DNA of 64,000 nt from Fimbriimonadaceae bacterium (lineage in GTDB: Bacteria; Armatimonadota; Fimbriimonadia; Fimbriimonadales; Fimbriimonadaceae). A model generated the notes under the pieces. It made no database searches. It had not been told where the DNA came from and saw nothing but the letters and a program-made list of their open reading frames with translations. The translations under genes were made by a program, and so were the position numbers. Below are positions 43,708 to 52,375 of this stretch, one piece after another (positions within the stretch are counted from its first letter, which is position 1; the number at the start of each line of letters is the position of its first letter). The stretch covers positions 1,987,362-2,051,361 of the forward strand of contig CP075364.1 in NCBI GenBank assembly GCA_019454105.1, in the 5' to 3' direction.

Positions 43708-45068
43708 TGTTCGAGAAGGTACTGATCGCCAACCGGGGCGAAATCGCTTGTCGGGTCATCCGGGCTTGTCACGTACTCGGGCTCCAGACTGTGGCCGTCT
43801 ATTCCAAAGCCGACCGGGAGAGCCGCCACGTTTCTATGGCGGACGAGGCGATCTGCATCGGGGAAGGGCCCAACATGGACAGTTATCTCAACCTTCCCAA
43901 CGTTCTCATGGCCATCGAGATCTCTGGGGCGCAAGCCGTCCACCCAGGATTTGGCTACTTTAGCGAGAACGCCCGTTTCGCCGAAGAAGTCGCCCTGATG
44001 GGCGTGAAGTTCATTGGCCCGCCAGTGGGCGCCATTCGGGGCATGGGCGACAAAGACAAAGCCAAGCGGTCGGCGATCGAGGCCGGGTGCCCAGTCGTAC
44101 CAGGTTCCGAAGGGGCCGTCTCGGGCGAGGCCGAGGCGGCCAAGGTCGCTAGCGAGATCGGATACCCTGTTTTGCTCAAGGCAGTGGCCGGTGGGGGGGG
44201 GCGCGGAATCCGGCGCGTGAACAGCGAAGCCGAAATAGCCCAGGTCTTCAAGACCGCGCAACAAGAGGCTGCCGCCAGCTTCGGAAACGACGACATGCTC
44301 GTCGAGAAGTTCGTCATCGAGCCTCGACACGTCGAAATGCAGCTCTTGGGCGATGAACACGGCACCATGCTCTACCTCGGAGAGCGGGAGTGCAGCGTTC
44401 AAAACTTGCGGCACCAAAAGATCGTCGAAGAGGCTCCGTGCGCGAGCTTGACCCCAGAAGCGCGAAAGGACATGGGCGAGGCGGCCGTGCGGGTGGCCCG
44501 GTCAGTCGGGTACACGAACGCTGGGACCGTCGAGTTCTTGCTGGACCGAGACGGAAAGTTCTACTTCCTCGAGATGAACACGAGGATCCAGGTGGAGCAT
44601 CCCGTCACCGAGCTGGTCACAGGGCTGGACATAGTGGCCTGGCAGATCAGGATCGCCGCGGGAGAGCGGCTCCCGATTGGACAAGAGGAGATCGCTTGCC
44701 GCGGGCACGCGATCGAGGCCAGGATCACCGCCCAAGACCCGGATCGCGACTTCGCCCCTTCAGCGGGGAAGGTCACGGTCTGGAACCCGCCTGGGTTTGC
44801 CAACGTCCGGCTCGACACCCACGTGACAACCGGGTTCACGGTCGCACCCTTCTATGACCCGATGATCGCCAAGCTCATCGTTTGGGGGGAGAACCGCGAG
44901 GCTGCGGTCAGGCTCCTCCAAGTCGCCCTGCGCGAGTTCGAGGTGGAAGGCATTCAGACCAATATTCCGTTCCTCATCAGGTTGACGGCCCATCCAGACT
45001 ACGTTCGAGGCGACGTCAGCACCGCCTTCGTCCCCAACTTCCTCAGCGAGTCGCCAGTTGTTGCCTGA
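43707..45068 (+). CDS. accC: Biotin carboxylase subunit AccC
   Basis: A 453-residue ATP-grasp enzyme that carboxylates biotin on its carrier protein for acetyl-CoA (or propionyl-CoA) carboxylase. Starts FEKVLIANRGEIACRVIRA (ATG at 43707). GGGGRGIRRVNSE is the Gly-rich ATP loop, and FLEMNTRIQVEHPVTE carries the catalytic and Mg ligands. Normal length. The true carrier protein may be encoded elsewhere, since the linked one lacks the lysine. Confidence 0.97.
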   Translation: MFEKVLIANRGEIACRVIRACHVLGLQTVAVYSKADRESRHVSMADEAICIGEGPNMDSYLNLPNVLMAIEISGAQAVHPGFGYFSENARFAEEVALMGVKFIGPPVGAIRGMGDKDKAKRSAIEAGCPVVPGSEGAVSGEAEAAKVASEIGYPVLLKAVAGGGGRGIRRVNSEAEIAQVFKTAQQEAAASFGNDDMLVEKFVIEPRHVEMQLLGDEHGTMLYLGERECSVQNLRHQKIVEEAPCASLTPEARKDMGEAAVRVARSVGYTNAGTVEFLLDRDGKFYFLEMNTRIQVEHPVTELVTGLDIVAWQIRIAAGERLPIGQEEIACRGHAIEARITAQDPDRDFAPSAGKVTVWNPPGFANVRLDTHVTTGFTVAPFYDPMIAKLIVWGENREAAVRLLQVALREFEVEGIQTNIPFLIRLTAHPDYVRGDVSTAFVPNFLSESPVVA

Positions 45069-45588
45069 GTCCCCTACCGGCCGCCGTGCCGCCCGTCTCG
45101 CCGCCTTTCAGGCGGCCTACGCTATGGCGGTGGGTGGACTGTCCGCAAGAGAGGCCCTGGACGCTGTCCACGAAGCCGGTGGCGAGCCAGGGCCTTTCAC
45201 CGACCGGATTTTGGCCCTCTTGCAAGGGCGAGAGGAGGGTTGGGACTCCTGCTTCGAGCCATGCTTGGCCGATGGTTGGCCGCTCGCGAGGCTGAGCTGG
45301 ACGGACCGCGTCATCTTGCGGCTGGCCTGCTGCGAGCTTTGGGGACTGCCTGACGTGCCTCCCCGCGTCACGATCGCCGAATATGTGGGGATTTCCAAGA
45401 AGTTCGGATCGCCCGAGAGCAGCAAGTTTGTCAACGGCGTCCTCGCCTGCGCGCTCGCTCGGTCGCCGAAGGCCGACTGGTCGCCGACCGACGCGCCAGA
45501 GCCAGATCCGACCGAGGAGAAGGAACCCGAGGGCGCGCGGATTGTCGAAGAGGAGTCCAGCCCCTGGGTGATCCGTACGGAGGCATGA
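45058..45588 (+). CDS. nusB: Transcription antitermination protein NusB
   Basis: A 176-residue NusB: GRRAARLAAFQAAYAM at the N-terminus, LSWTDRVILRLACCELWG and TIAEYVGISKKFGSPESSKFVNGVL at the conserved C-terminal helices. It binds boxA RNA with NusE in rRNA antitermination. The C-terminal 40 residues are an acidic extension beyond the usual fold. The start is TTG at 45058 or 45061, inside the accC 3' end. Confidence 0.93.
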   Translation: MLPESPTGRRAARLAAFQAAYAMAVGGLSAREALDAVHEAGGEPGPFTDRILALLQGREEGWDSCFEPCLADGWPLARLSWTDRVILRLACCELWGLPDVPPRVTIAEYVGISKKFGSPESSKFVNGVLACALARSPKADWSPTDAPEPDPTEEKEPEGARIVEEESSPWVIRTEA

Positions 45589-45589
45589 G

Positions 45590-46015
45590 ATGAGTTCTAT
45601 CGGATTGAACCAATGGATCGCGCAGATCAAAAGACGCCTCTTTGACGACTTGGCCCAGGGCCGGAACCCGAGCGAAGGCGACTTCGACCAAGTGGCGCTC
45701 AAAGAGGCCCGAGCCAAGGGCTCGCCACAGCTCGGCGCGACCGTACTCGCCCCTGACCGGATCGAGGTCCAGTTCGTCTTCCCCGACCCGACATCGGCAG
45801 CGTCGGTCGTCTCGGTCTCTTTAATGCCGCCAGAAAGGATTGTCTTCCTTCCCGTGCCGCCCTGGGTCGTCGAGAACATATGGCAAGGGAGCGTCGACGG
45901 GTCGGCGGTCTTCGAGTCAGAGGCGCGGGACCTGATCGAAGCCTTCTTACGAGAGGTCGAGCCAGAGAGCAATCTCAAGCACTTCGGGCTCAAACAGGCC
46001 TCCCGACGGGAGTAG
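45590..46015 (+). CDS. Conserved-looking protein of unknown function
   Basis: A 141-residue soluble protein starting one nt after the nusB stop. It has a helical N-terminus (GLNQWIAQIKRRLFDDLAQG), a strand-rich middle (LAPDRIEVQFVFPDP) and a helical C-terminus. No family is recognised. Position suggests co-transcription with nusB. Confidence 0.7.
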   Translation: MSSIGLNQWIAQIKRRLFDDLAQGRNPSEGDFDQVALKEARAKGSPQLGATVLAPDRIEVQFVFPDPTSAASVVSVSLMPPERIVFLPVPPWVVENIWQGSVDGSAVFESEARDLIEAFLREVEPESNLKHFGLKQASRRE

Positions 46016-46046
46016 GCCCGGCCGCACCAGGCTGTATTCTCGCGCG

Positions 46047-46919
46047 ATGCCTTTGGTCCTCGCCACTTGGGACAAGCCAGGTGAGGTTGCGGTCGCGGCG
46101 GCGGCTAAGAAGGTCATGTCCGGCGGCAGCGTGCTTGACGCGCTCGAGTCGGGTCTGACCGCGGCGGAAGACGACCCAGATCTGGTAGCCATCGGTCGAG
46201 GTTCTCACCCGAACTCGGACGGCGAGTTGGAGTTAGACGCGAGCGTGATGGTGGGATCCGATTTGCGGGCTGGCGCCGTCTGCGCCCTGAGAGGAATCCT
46301 CCCCGCGATTCGGGTCGCGCGTTGGGTCATGGAGCGGACCCCGCACGTGATGCTTGCCGGAGACCAAGCCCGCCGGTTCGCGATAGAACAAGGGCTCCGA
46401 CCCCAGAACCTCATGACTCCGACCGCGATCAAGGCTTACGAGAGGTGGCTGACGGAGCCGGATCGAGTCGAGGACTATGTTCATAGTGTCCATGACACGG
46501 TCACGATGCTTGGACGCGAGGATGACGGACGACTCTTCGCCGCCAGTTCGACAAGCGGCTGGTCGTTCAAGAAGCCGGGCCGCGTGGGCGACTCGCCGAT
46601 CGTCGGGGCCGGTATCTATGCCGACGACGAGACCGGGGCGGCCGGAGCCACGGGTTGGGGCGAAGAGCTTTGGAAGGCATGTGCGAGCTATCGGGCGACG
46701 AATCTCATTTCCCAGGGACTTGCGCCGCAGGAGGCTTGCCAGGCGGTAATTGACCATATGGTCAGGCGACAGCCTGCTTCGACAGCAAGACAGTGCGTCG
46801 TGCTCGCCCTCGGCAAGGACGGCCGATTTGGGGCGGCCGTGAACAAAGGTGTTTTCCATCTTTGGGTTTGGAACGGTGTGACGACCGAGCGGATCGAAGT
46901 CGTCCCGAAGACAGGGTAG
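46047..46919 (+). CDS. Aspartylglucosaminidase/isoaspartyl peptidase (Ntn hydrolase)
   Basis: A 290-residue Ntn hydrolase that self-cleaves before the catalytic Thr in HDTVTMLG (family motif HDTIGM). GRVGDSPIVGAGIYADDETGA and GATGWGEE complete the glycosylasparaginase signature. It cleaves GlcNAc-Asn or isoaspartyl bonds. No signal peptide, so it is cytosolic. It starts 31 nt after the preceding gene and ends 4 nt before selB. Confidence 0.93.
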   Translation: MPLVLATWDKPGEVAVAAAAKKVMSGGSVLDALESGLTAAEDDPDLVAIGRGSHPNSDGELELDASVMVGSDLRAGAVCALRGILPAIRVARWVMERTPHVMLAGDQARRFAIEQGLRPQNLMTPTAIKAYERWLTEPDRVEDYVHSVHDTVTMLGREDDGRLFAASSTSGWSFKKPGRVGDSPIVGAGIYADDETGAAGATGWGEELWKACASYRATNLISQGLAPQEACQAVIDHMVRRQPASTARQCVVLALGKDGRFGAAVNKGVFHLWVWNGVTTERIEVVPKTG

Positions 46920-46923
46920 GCCT

Positions 46924-48774
46924 ATGGCCAAACTCATCGGGACGGCGGGTCATGTTGACCACGGCAAAACGAGCCTGATCGAGGCCTTGACAGGCATCAA
47001 CGCCGACCGGCTTCCCGAAGAGAGGATCCGAGGCCTGACCATTGATGTGGGCTTCGCCCACATCGACTTTCCAGGGATCGGTCGCGTTTCGATAGTCGAT
47101 GTTCCTGGCCATGAACGCTTCGTCACGAACATGTTGGTCGGCGCCCTGGGTGTCGATGTGGGGTTGCTCTGCGTCGCGGCCGACGAATCAGTCATGCCCC
47201 AGACGATGGAGCACCTTCAGATCCTGGAACTGCTTCCGGTCGCATCTCTTGTCGTCGCGATGACCCGGGCCGATCTTGCCGATCCTGACCGACGGGACGT
47301 CACGAGATCGGAGATCCGCGAATCCTTGGAAGCGACGCGTTTTTCGGACGCTCCGATCATCCCGGTCTCGGTCGTGACCGGCGAGGGGCTGGACTCCTTG
47401 CGGGACACATTGAGCGAGAAACTGGGGCAAGAGGGACCGGGCTCGCCAGGGCCTTGGTATCTGCCGATCGACCGGGTCTTCACCGTCAAGGGGCACGGGA
47501 CGGTCGTGACAGGCACCCTGATGTCCGGGAGGGTCGAAGAGGGAACGAGCGCGGTGGTCCAACCTCTTGGTTTGCCCGCTCGGATCCGGCAGATTCAGCG
47601 ACACGACGAGCCCGCCTTGTGGAGCGAGAAGGGCCATCGAACGGCTCTTAATCTTGGCGGAGTGCGGCACGACGAACTTCGCCGGGGCATGGTGATCGGC
47701 TCACAAGGGCTCGTCCATGCGACGTCCGTCTTAGACGCTCGCGCCCGCTTCGTCATCGAGCCGAAACACGGGGCGAGGATCCGGCTCTCTCTTGGGTCCG
47801 ACGAAGTCATCGGCAAGGTTTTCTTGAATGATGACGATCCTACGCTCGTCCAGCTGAGACTCGAAAGGCCTTGCGCGGCGGTCGCCGGGCAACCCCTGAT
47901 CGTCCGCCGGTACAGTCCTCCAGAGGTCATGGCAGGGGGACGGGTCGTCGTGCCAGTCGCAGAACCTCGCCGAAAGAACCAGCGGGCCGTCACGACGCAA
48001 GCGGCCGGACTGACTGACCAACTGGTTGACTTGGTCGGGAGGGCCCCTGAAGGGCTCTTGACCGCCCAGGCGGCGAGAGCGGCAGGTCGGACTGGACCCG
48101 AACTGGCCACGGCTTTCGAGCGCCTGAAAGCTGACGGAAGGCTCCTTAGCTTTGCCGGCCTCTGGTTCACTCCTGAGACTTTCGAGAGAGCGTCGCAAGT
48201 GTTTGAGGCCGCGCTAGGAGAACTTCATCAGGCGAATCGGGGCCGCCCGCTGCTTCCCCGGGAAGCTGTTGTCAAGAAGGCGGGCCTCACCTGGGCTGGC
48301 AAGCCCCTCGACCGCATCCTGGCCCACCTTGTCTCTTTGGGCCACCTCCGCGCTGATGGCTCTACGGTGGCATTATCGAGTCACCGGGTAACCCTTGAGC
48401 CAAAGCAACGCGCCTTCTTGGAGCGGATCAAGTCCGCCCTCGACGCAGGAGGGACGAATCCGCCGTCTGCAAAGACCATCGCGACGGACCTCAACGTGCC
48501 TGTCCAAGCAGTGGAGGGGATTATCAAGCTTGGGCTCGACGCCGGTGAGATCGTGCGGCTCGACGAACAAGTCTTTTTCACTCCTGGCCAAGTGGAGAGG
48601 TCGATTCAAGCTGCGAAAAGCGCGTTCGGGGCCTCACCTTTCACTGCGGCCGAATTCAAGCAAGCGATTGGCACTTCTCGAAAGTTCGCCATCCCTCTGC
48701 TGGAACATTCAGACTCAAAAGGGTGGACAGTCCGGAGGGGAGATCAAAGAATCTTCACCGACCAGCCAAGCTGA
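46924..48774 (+). CDS. selB: Selenocysteine-specific elongation factor SelB
   Basis: A 616-residue translational GTPase that delivers Sec-tRNA to UGA codons. It has G1 GHVDHGKT (9-16), RGLTIDVGF with the SelB-type switch, DVPGHERFV, then beta-barrels and C-terminal winged-helix repeats that bind the SECIS RNA (EPKQRAFLERIKSAL, FTAAEFKQAIGTSRKFAIPLLEHSD in parts). selA, selD and tRNA-Sec are not in the window. It overlaps the convergent ABC-like gene by 20 nt. Confidence 0.95.
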   Translation: MAKLIGTAGHVDHGKTSLIEALTGINADRLPEERIRGLTIDVGFAHIDFPGIGRVSIVDVPGHERFVTNMLVGALGVDVGLLCVAADESVMPQTMEHLQILELLPVASLVVAMTRADLADPDRRDVTRSEIRESLEATRFSDAPIIPVSVVTGEGLDSLRDTLSEKLGQEGPGSPGPWYLPIDRVFTVKGHGTVVTGTLMSGRVEEGTSAVVQPLGLPARIRQIQRHDEPALWSEKGHRTALNLGGVRHDELRRGMVIGSQGLVHATSVLDARARFVIEPKHGARIRLSLGSDEVIGKVFLNDDDPTLVQLRLERPCAAVAGQPLIVRRYSPPEVMAGGRVVVPVAEPRRKNQRAVTTQAAGLTDQLVDLVGRAPEGLLTAQAARAAGRTGPELATAFERLKADGRLLSFAGLWFTPETFERASQVFEAALGELHQANRGRPLLPREAVVKKAGLTWAGKPLDRILAHLVSLGHLRADGSTVALSSHRVTLEPKQRAFLERIKSALDAGGTNPPSAKTIATDLNVPVQAVEGIIKLGLDAGEIVRLDEQVFFTPGQVERSIQAAKSAFGASPFTAAEFKQAIGTSRKFAIPLLEHSDSKGWTVRRGDQRIFTDQPS

Positions 48775-49591
48775 GAACGGCCTCTTCCAATGTCGGCTCC
48801 CTCAATACGACCGACCGGACAGACCCGTAGCCTTCTGTCAAGAGTTTGGCCACTGTCTCTTGACCTTTGGCCGTGCTGACGATCATTCCTCCACGGACGA
48901 CCTTGACAGAGACCGTCAACGGCTCAATCATCGACCTAATGGTGGAACTGTCCTTGGTCTCCACGAGGAGCTCGCTTGGCCCATGAAGCTCTCGGGCTTC
49001 GTCGCAGGTTCCTGCGAATACTGGGCTCAAGTTGGACATCACAACGATACGCCCCAGCGCGTTGGCTATATCCAACCGATTGGTCAGAACGATCAACCCC
49101 AGCCCTCCCGTCAACCGCCTTGAGCACAGCTCAAGAGTCGAGTCGAGCGCCCAAGGATCCAGGGAGTCCAGTGTTCGGTCAATGGCCGCCCACTCGCAAA
49201 GGGGAATCAGGACAGGAAGCAGGGCGCAAGCCACCTGGCTCTCCGGTGTCAGCTGTGACCAAGGAGTCTTCCGTGCGTCCCAAAGATGAAGGGCGCTGAG
49301 GGCTTCAGCGACGCGCGAACCGTCCACATTGACGGCATGCGACTTGGCTAGGCTCAATGGCGTCGATCGCCGGGTCGTCCGCAAATCCCCGCATCGCACA
49401 CCGCGTCCGTTTGTCTGAACCCTGCCCGTCGCGGGACGGGCCATGCCGGTCAGGACTTCGAACATTTGGCTCGCTCCCCCGTCCGCCGGACCGACGACGG
49501 CATATGCCTCCCCAGCCCTCAAGGACAGGCTCAAGGATCTGCCTTCCGGCTTCAAGCGGAGGTCTTCGGCGACGATCAGCGGTTGGCTCAC
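48755..49591 (-). CDS. Degenerate ABC ATPase-like protein
   Basis: A 278-residue protein that follows the ABC nucleotide-binding domain from end to end but lacks its chemistry. The Walker A position reads GPADGGASQ (34-42) with Ala40 for the Lys. The signature region is WSQLTPESQVACALL instead of LSGGQ. Walker B is CEWAAIDRTLDSLDP without the catalytic Glu in place, and the switch His is replaced by Asn (LTNRLDIA). A C-terminal LEEAVLSLAGR matches ABC-2-type ATPases. It is probably a non-hydrolysing partner or relic. GTG start, GTGA overlap with the peptidase. Confidence 0.78.
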   Translation of the reverse strand: MSQPLIVAEDLRLKPEGRSLSLSLRAGEAYAVVGPADGGASQMFEVLTGMARPATGRVQTNGRGVRCGDLRTTRRSTPLSLAKSHAVNVDGSRVAEALSALHLWDARKTPWSQLTPESQVACALLPVLIPLCEWAAIDRTLDSLDPWALDSTLELCSRRLTGGLGLIVLTNRLDIANALGRIVVMSNLSPVFAGTCDEARELHGPSELLVETKDSSTIRSMIEPLTVSVKVVRGGMIVSTAKGQETVAKLLTEGYGSVRSVVLREPTLEEAVLSLAGR

Positions 49592-50655
49592 TGGATCTCT
49601 GTCAGTTCTTTGCTCGTCGAATTGAGGATTTCGGGGCCGTTCGGCGTCACATGCACGTCGTCCTCGATGCGGACTCCGCCAAAGTCTTCGATATACACCC
49701 CTGGCTCAACAGTCCAGACTTGGCCGGCCTCGATCGTGTCGGTCGAGCGTGTGCTGAGGCTTCCCAGGTCGTGCACGGCCCGACCCAGTCCGTGGCCGAG
49801 GCCATGGCCGAAGTACTGTGCCAGCCCCTTTTCATCGAGCACTTCCCTCGCCCGGGCGTCGACCGCCACGCCGCTCGTTCCTGGCACGAGGGCCCGGGTC
49901 GACTCGATCAGGGCCTTGAGCACTTGGCCGTAGACTTCTCGTTGTCGGTCGTCCGCTTTGCCGACCACATAAGTCCGCGTGATATCGCTGCAGTACCCAT
50001 CGAGCTTGGCCCCGAGATCGATCGTCACGAAGTCGCCCCTTTGGAGAGTCCGCTCGCTGGGTGTGGCATGGGGACGGGCGCTGTTCGGACCGCTAGCGAC
50101 GATCGGCGAGAACCCGACTTCGGCACTGTTGCGACGGAAGAAGAACTCGATGTCGAGCCCGATGTCGTACTCCGTGACCCCTGGCTGCAACATCCGCTCG
50201 ACATGCTTCAGGCAGGCGTCGGCCAGTTCGCAAGCCGACCGGATCTTGGCGACTTCTTCAGGGGACTTGACCATTCGAAGGGGCTTGACGATCTCCGGGC
50301 TCGGGACGAGATCCACGCCGGAGAAGGCTTCCCTCCAATCCTCCCAAGTGGCAAAGGTGACCGATCTCTCGAACGCGACTGTCCCGACCTCCAAGGCTTT
50401 GAACGACTCGATCAAAGCATCGGACTGCTTCTTCGGGCTTCCAAAGGTGCGGACGGGCAAGTCCTTGACCTGCTCGTGAGCCTGAATCGTGTAGCGGCTG
50501 TCGGTGACGAACTCGCCTCCTTCCTTCGTCAGCACGACCGCAGCCGACGACCCTGTGAACCCCGTCAGCCACTGCACAGTCGTGATGTCGGTCAAAAGGA
50601 GGGCGGGCACGCCATGGGCAGCCATTTGGTGCCGGACTCGTTCGATCGTTTTCAT
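49588..50655 (-). CDS. M24-family Xaa-Pro aminopeptidase
   Basis: A 355-residue creatinase-fold metallopeptidase that removes N-terminal residues before proline. The metal ligands are visible: TIDLGAKLDGYCSDITRT (two Asp), FGHGLGHGLG (His), VEPGVYIE (Glu) and GGVRIEDDV (Glu). The N-terminal domain starts VPALLLTDITTVQWLTGF. It shares 4-nt overlaps with aroQ upstream and the ABC-like gene downstream. Confidence 0.94.
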   Translation of the reverse strand: MKTIERVRHQMAAHGVPALLLTDITTVQWLTGFTGSSAAVVLTKEGGEFVTDSRYTIQAHEQVKDLPVRTFGSPKKQSDALIESFKALEVGTVAFERSVTFATWEDWREAFSGVDLVPSPEIVKPLRMVKSPEEVAKIRSACELADACLKHVERMLQPGVTEYDIGLDIEFFFRRNSAEVGFSPIVASGPNSARPHATPSERTLQRGDFVTIDLGAKLDGYCSDITRTYVVGKADDRQREVYGQVLKALIESTRALVPGTSGVAVDARAREVLDEKGLAQYFGHGLGHGLGRAVHDLGSLSTRSTDTIEAGQVWTVEPGVYIEDFGGVRIEDDVHVTPNGPEILNSTSKELTEIQ

Positions 50656-51107
50656 AGAGCACCGACCTCGGTGTCTTTCAAAGCGTGCAAGGCCAACAGG
50701 TAGCTTCGGCTTCCAAACCCAGCGATGGTGCCGACACAGATTGGAGCGATGACCGAAAGGTGGCGGAACTCCTCCCGGGCGCTCACGTTGCTCAAATGCA
50801 CTTCAATGATGGGCAAGCGGACACTGACCAGCGCGTCGCGCAAGGCGAACGAGTAGTGAGTCAAGGCTCCGGGATTGATGATGATCGCCTCGGCCCACTT
50901 GCGGTGCTCTTGGATCGTGTCGATGAGCACGCCCTCGTGGTTCGACTGCAGGATTCGAACTTCGTACCCAAGTTCGCCCGCGGTCTGCTCGATATCGGCG
51001 TCGATCTCGGAAAGCGGCTTCTTGCCGTACAGTTCGGGTTCTCGAAATCCGGTGAGGTTGAGGTTCGGCCCGTGAAGCACGAGCACCTTTCTTCCTTGTC
51101 CGCTCAT
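50652..51107 (-). CDS. aroQ: Type II 3-dehydroquinate dehydratase
   Basis: A 151-residue AroQ of the shikimate pathway. GPNLNLTGFREPELYG contains the conserved N-terminal Asn/Arg/Tyr loop, QSNHEGVLIDTIQEH and INPGALTHYSFALRDAL hold the catalytic His region, and EVHLSNVSAREEFRH completes the substrate site. Overlaps its neighbours by ATGA on both sides. Confidence 0.97.
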   Translation of the reverse strand: MSGQGRKVLVLHGPNLNLTGFREPELYGKKPLSEIDADIEQTAGELGYEVRILQSNHEGVLIDTIQEHRKWAEAIIINPGALTHYSFALRDALVSVRLPIIEVHLSNVSAREEFRHLSVIAPICVGTIAGFGSRSYLLALHALKDTEVGAL

Positions 51108-51274
51108 GCCTCCTCCGGAGGTTCGGCCTCATTGGACAGCAAGACGGGGACTCCGTCTTCGACACGATAGCTCCATCGACACACTGTGCAGACAAGCCGA
51201 CCTGCCGCCTCGGCGAGCGGAGGGCGCTCTTCACACCGGGGACACGCCAAGACGGCCAACAAGGCCTGGTTCAA
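51104..51274 (-). CDS. Trm112/YcaR-like zinc-ribbon protein (TTG start)
   Basis: A 56-residue ORF missed by ATG-only searches. From TTG at 51274 it reads LNQALLAVLACPRCEERPP, then RLVCTVCRWSYRVEDGVPVLL and an acidic tail. CPRC and CTVC form the zinc site, and YxVxDGxPVLL is the Trm112-family signature. TTGA overlaps the glycosyltransferase stop, and its own stop overlaps the aroQ start (ATGA). In other bacteria such proteins activate methyltransferases or sit near envelope genes; the partner here is unknown. Confidence 0.85.
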   Translation of the reverse strand: MNQALLAVLACPRCEERPPLAEAAGRLVCTVCRWSYRVEDGVPVLLSNEAEPPEEA

Positions 51275-52329
51275 GACTGAGCCACCTCTCGATAGGCGTC
51301 AAATGTCAGCCGAGCTGTTTTGGCCCAATCGAATGACCCCAGCCTCTCCAGTCCGAGCCGTCGCATCGAGTCCAATTTACTCGAATCGGCCAGGAGAGCG
51401 CGGATACGGTCGGCCCAATCTGCCGGCTCGAAGCTCGGAACGATCTCGGCCGCTTCTCCGGCGGTCTCGGGCAACGCCCCTCCGCAGGACGCCAACACCG
51501 GACACTGGCAAGCAAAGGCTTCCAGGAGAGGTATCCCAAACCCTTCGTGCCACGCTGGGGCCAAATAGAGCGACGCCCGCTGATATAGGGCTGTCAGCTC
51601 GGCGTCCCCTACATAACCGGTCGCCGTCAAGGCGCCGTCTTCCTCACCCCAGCCCGACTTGCCTGTGACCACCAGCCTCTTGTCGGCCATTCTCGCGGCT
51701 TTGACCGCCAAGGCCATGTTCTTTCTCGGCCACCGGGTGCCCACCGTCAGCAGGTACGGCTCCTCGACGCCCATCCCCGCGACTGTCGCCCTGGCCAGAT
51801 CGGGCGGCATGGGGCGGATACCGTCGCCAAGGGCGAGGGGGGTCACGATCGTCTTTCCTTTCGCCTCGGGCACAAAACGCTCGATCTCCCTACGGCTCGT
51901 CTCGGACACGGTGACGACCTTGGCCGCCCGGCGACAGGAGGAAGGCACGGAAAGCCGAAGGAGCCACCGGTCCTTGGGCCGGAACCACTGGGGGCCGATG
52001 AAGAACGAAACGTCATGGACCGTGCTCACCCCCCGGTCGCCGACGAGAGGAGACAGAGTGTATTGCGTGTGGACGACACTGGCACGGGAGCGGCGAGCAG
52101 CGAGCGGGAACCAGGCTAGGCTCCAGAAGCGGCCACTCCCAGGAACCCGGACCCATCGGACTTTGGCCGATTCGGGAATCGAAGCCGCTGGCTGATCGTT
52201 AGTGAATAGTAAGAGCTCGGCTTCAGGCTGGGTTTGAGCCAGCGCCTTGACAAGGCCCCGCCAATAAGTGCTGTCGCCGGTCATGGGCCGGTCGATCAGC
52301 CTTGCGTCGATGGCGATCTTGATCGGCAT
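51271..52329 (-). CDS. GT4-family glycosyltransferase
   Basis: A 352-residue GT-B glycosyltransferase. IAIDARLIDRPMTGDSTYWRGL at the start, VVHTQYTLSPLV, TVGTRWPRKNMAL at the domain link and AWHEGFGIPLLEAFACQCPVL as the donor-site E-x7-E block are seen (each cited in part). It probably builds a surface glycan. First gene of the five-gene overlapping operon. Confidence 0.92.
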   Translation of the reverse strand: MPIKIAIDARLIDRPMTGDSTYWRGLVKALAQTQPEAELLLFTNDQPAASIPESAKVRWVRVPGSGRFWSLAWFPLAARRSRASVVHTQYTLSPLVGDRGVSTVHDVSFFIGPQWFRPKDRWLLRLSVPSSCRRAAKVVTVSETSRREIERFVPEAKGKTIVTPLALGDGIRPMPPDLARATVAGMGVEEPYLLTVGTRWPRKNMALAVKAARMADKRLVVTGKSGWGEEDGALTATGYVGDAELTALYQRASLYLAPAWHEGFGIPLLEAFACQCPVLASCGGALPETAGEAAEIVPSFEPADWADRIRALLADSSKLDSMRRLGLERLGSFDWAKTARLTFDAYREVAQS

Positions 52330-52375
52330 GGCTCACGGCTCTTTCGGCCGCCAAGTCACAATACCTAGCACAACC

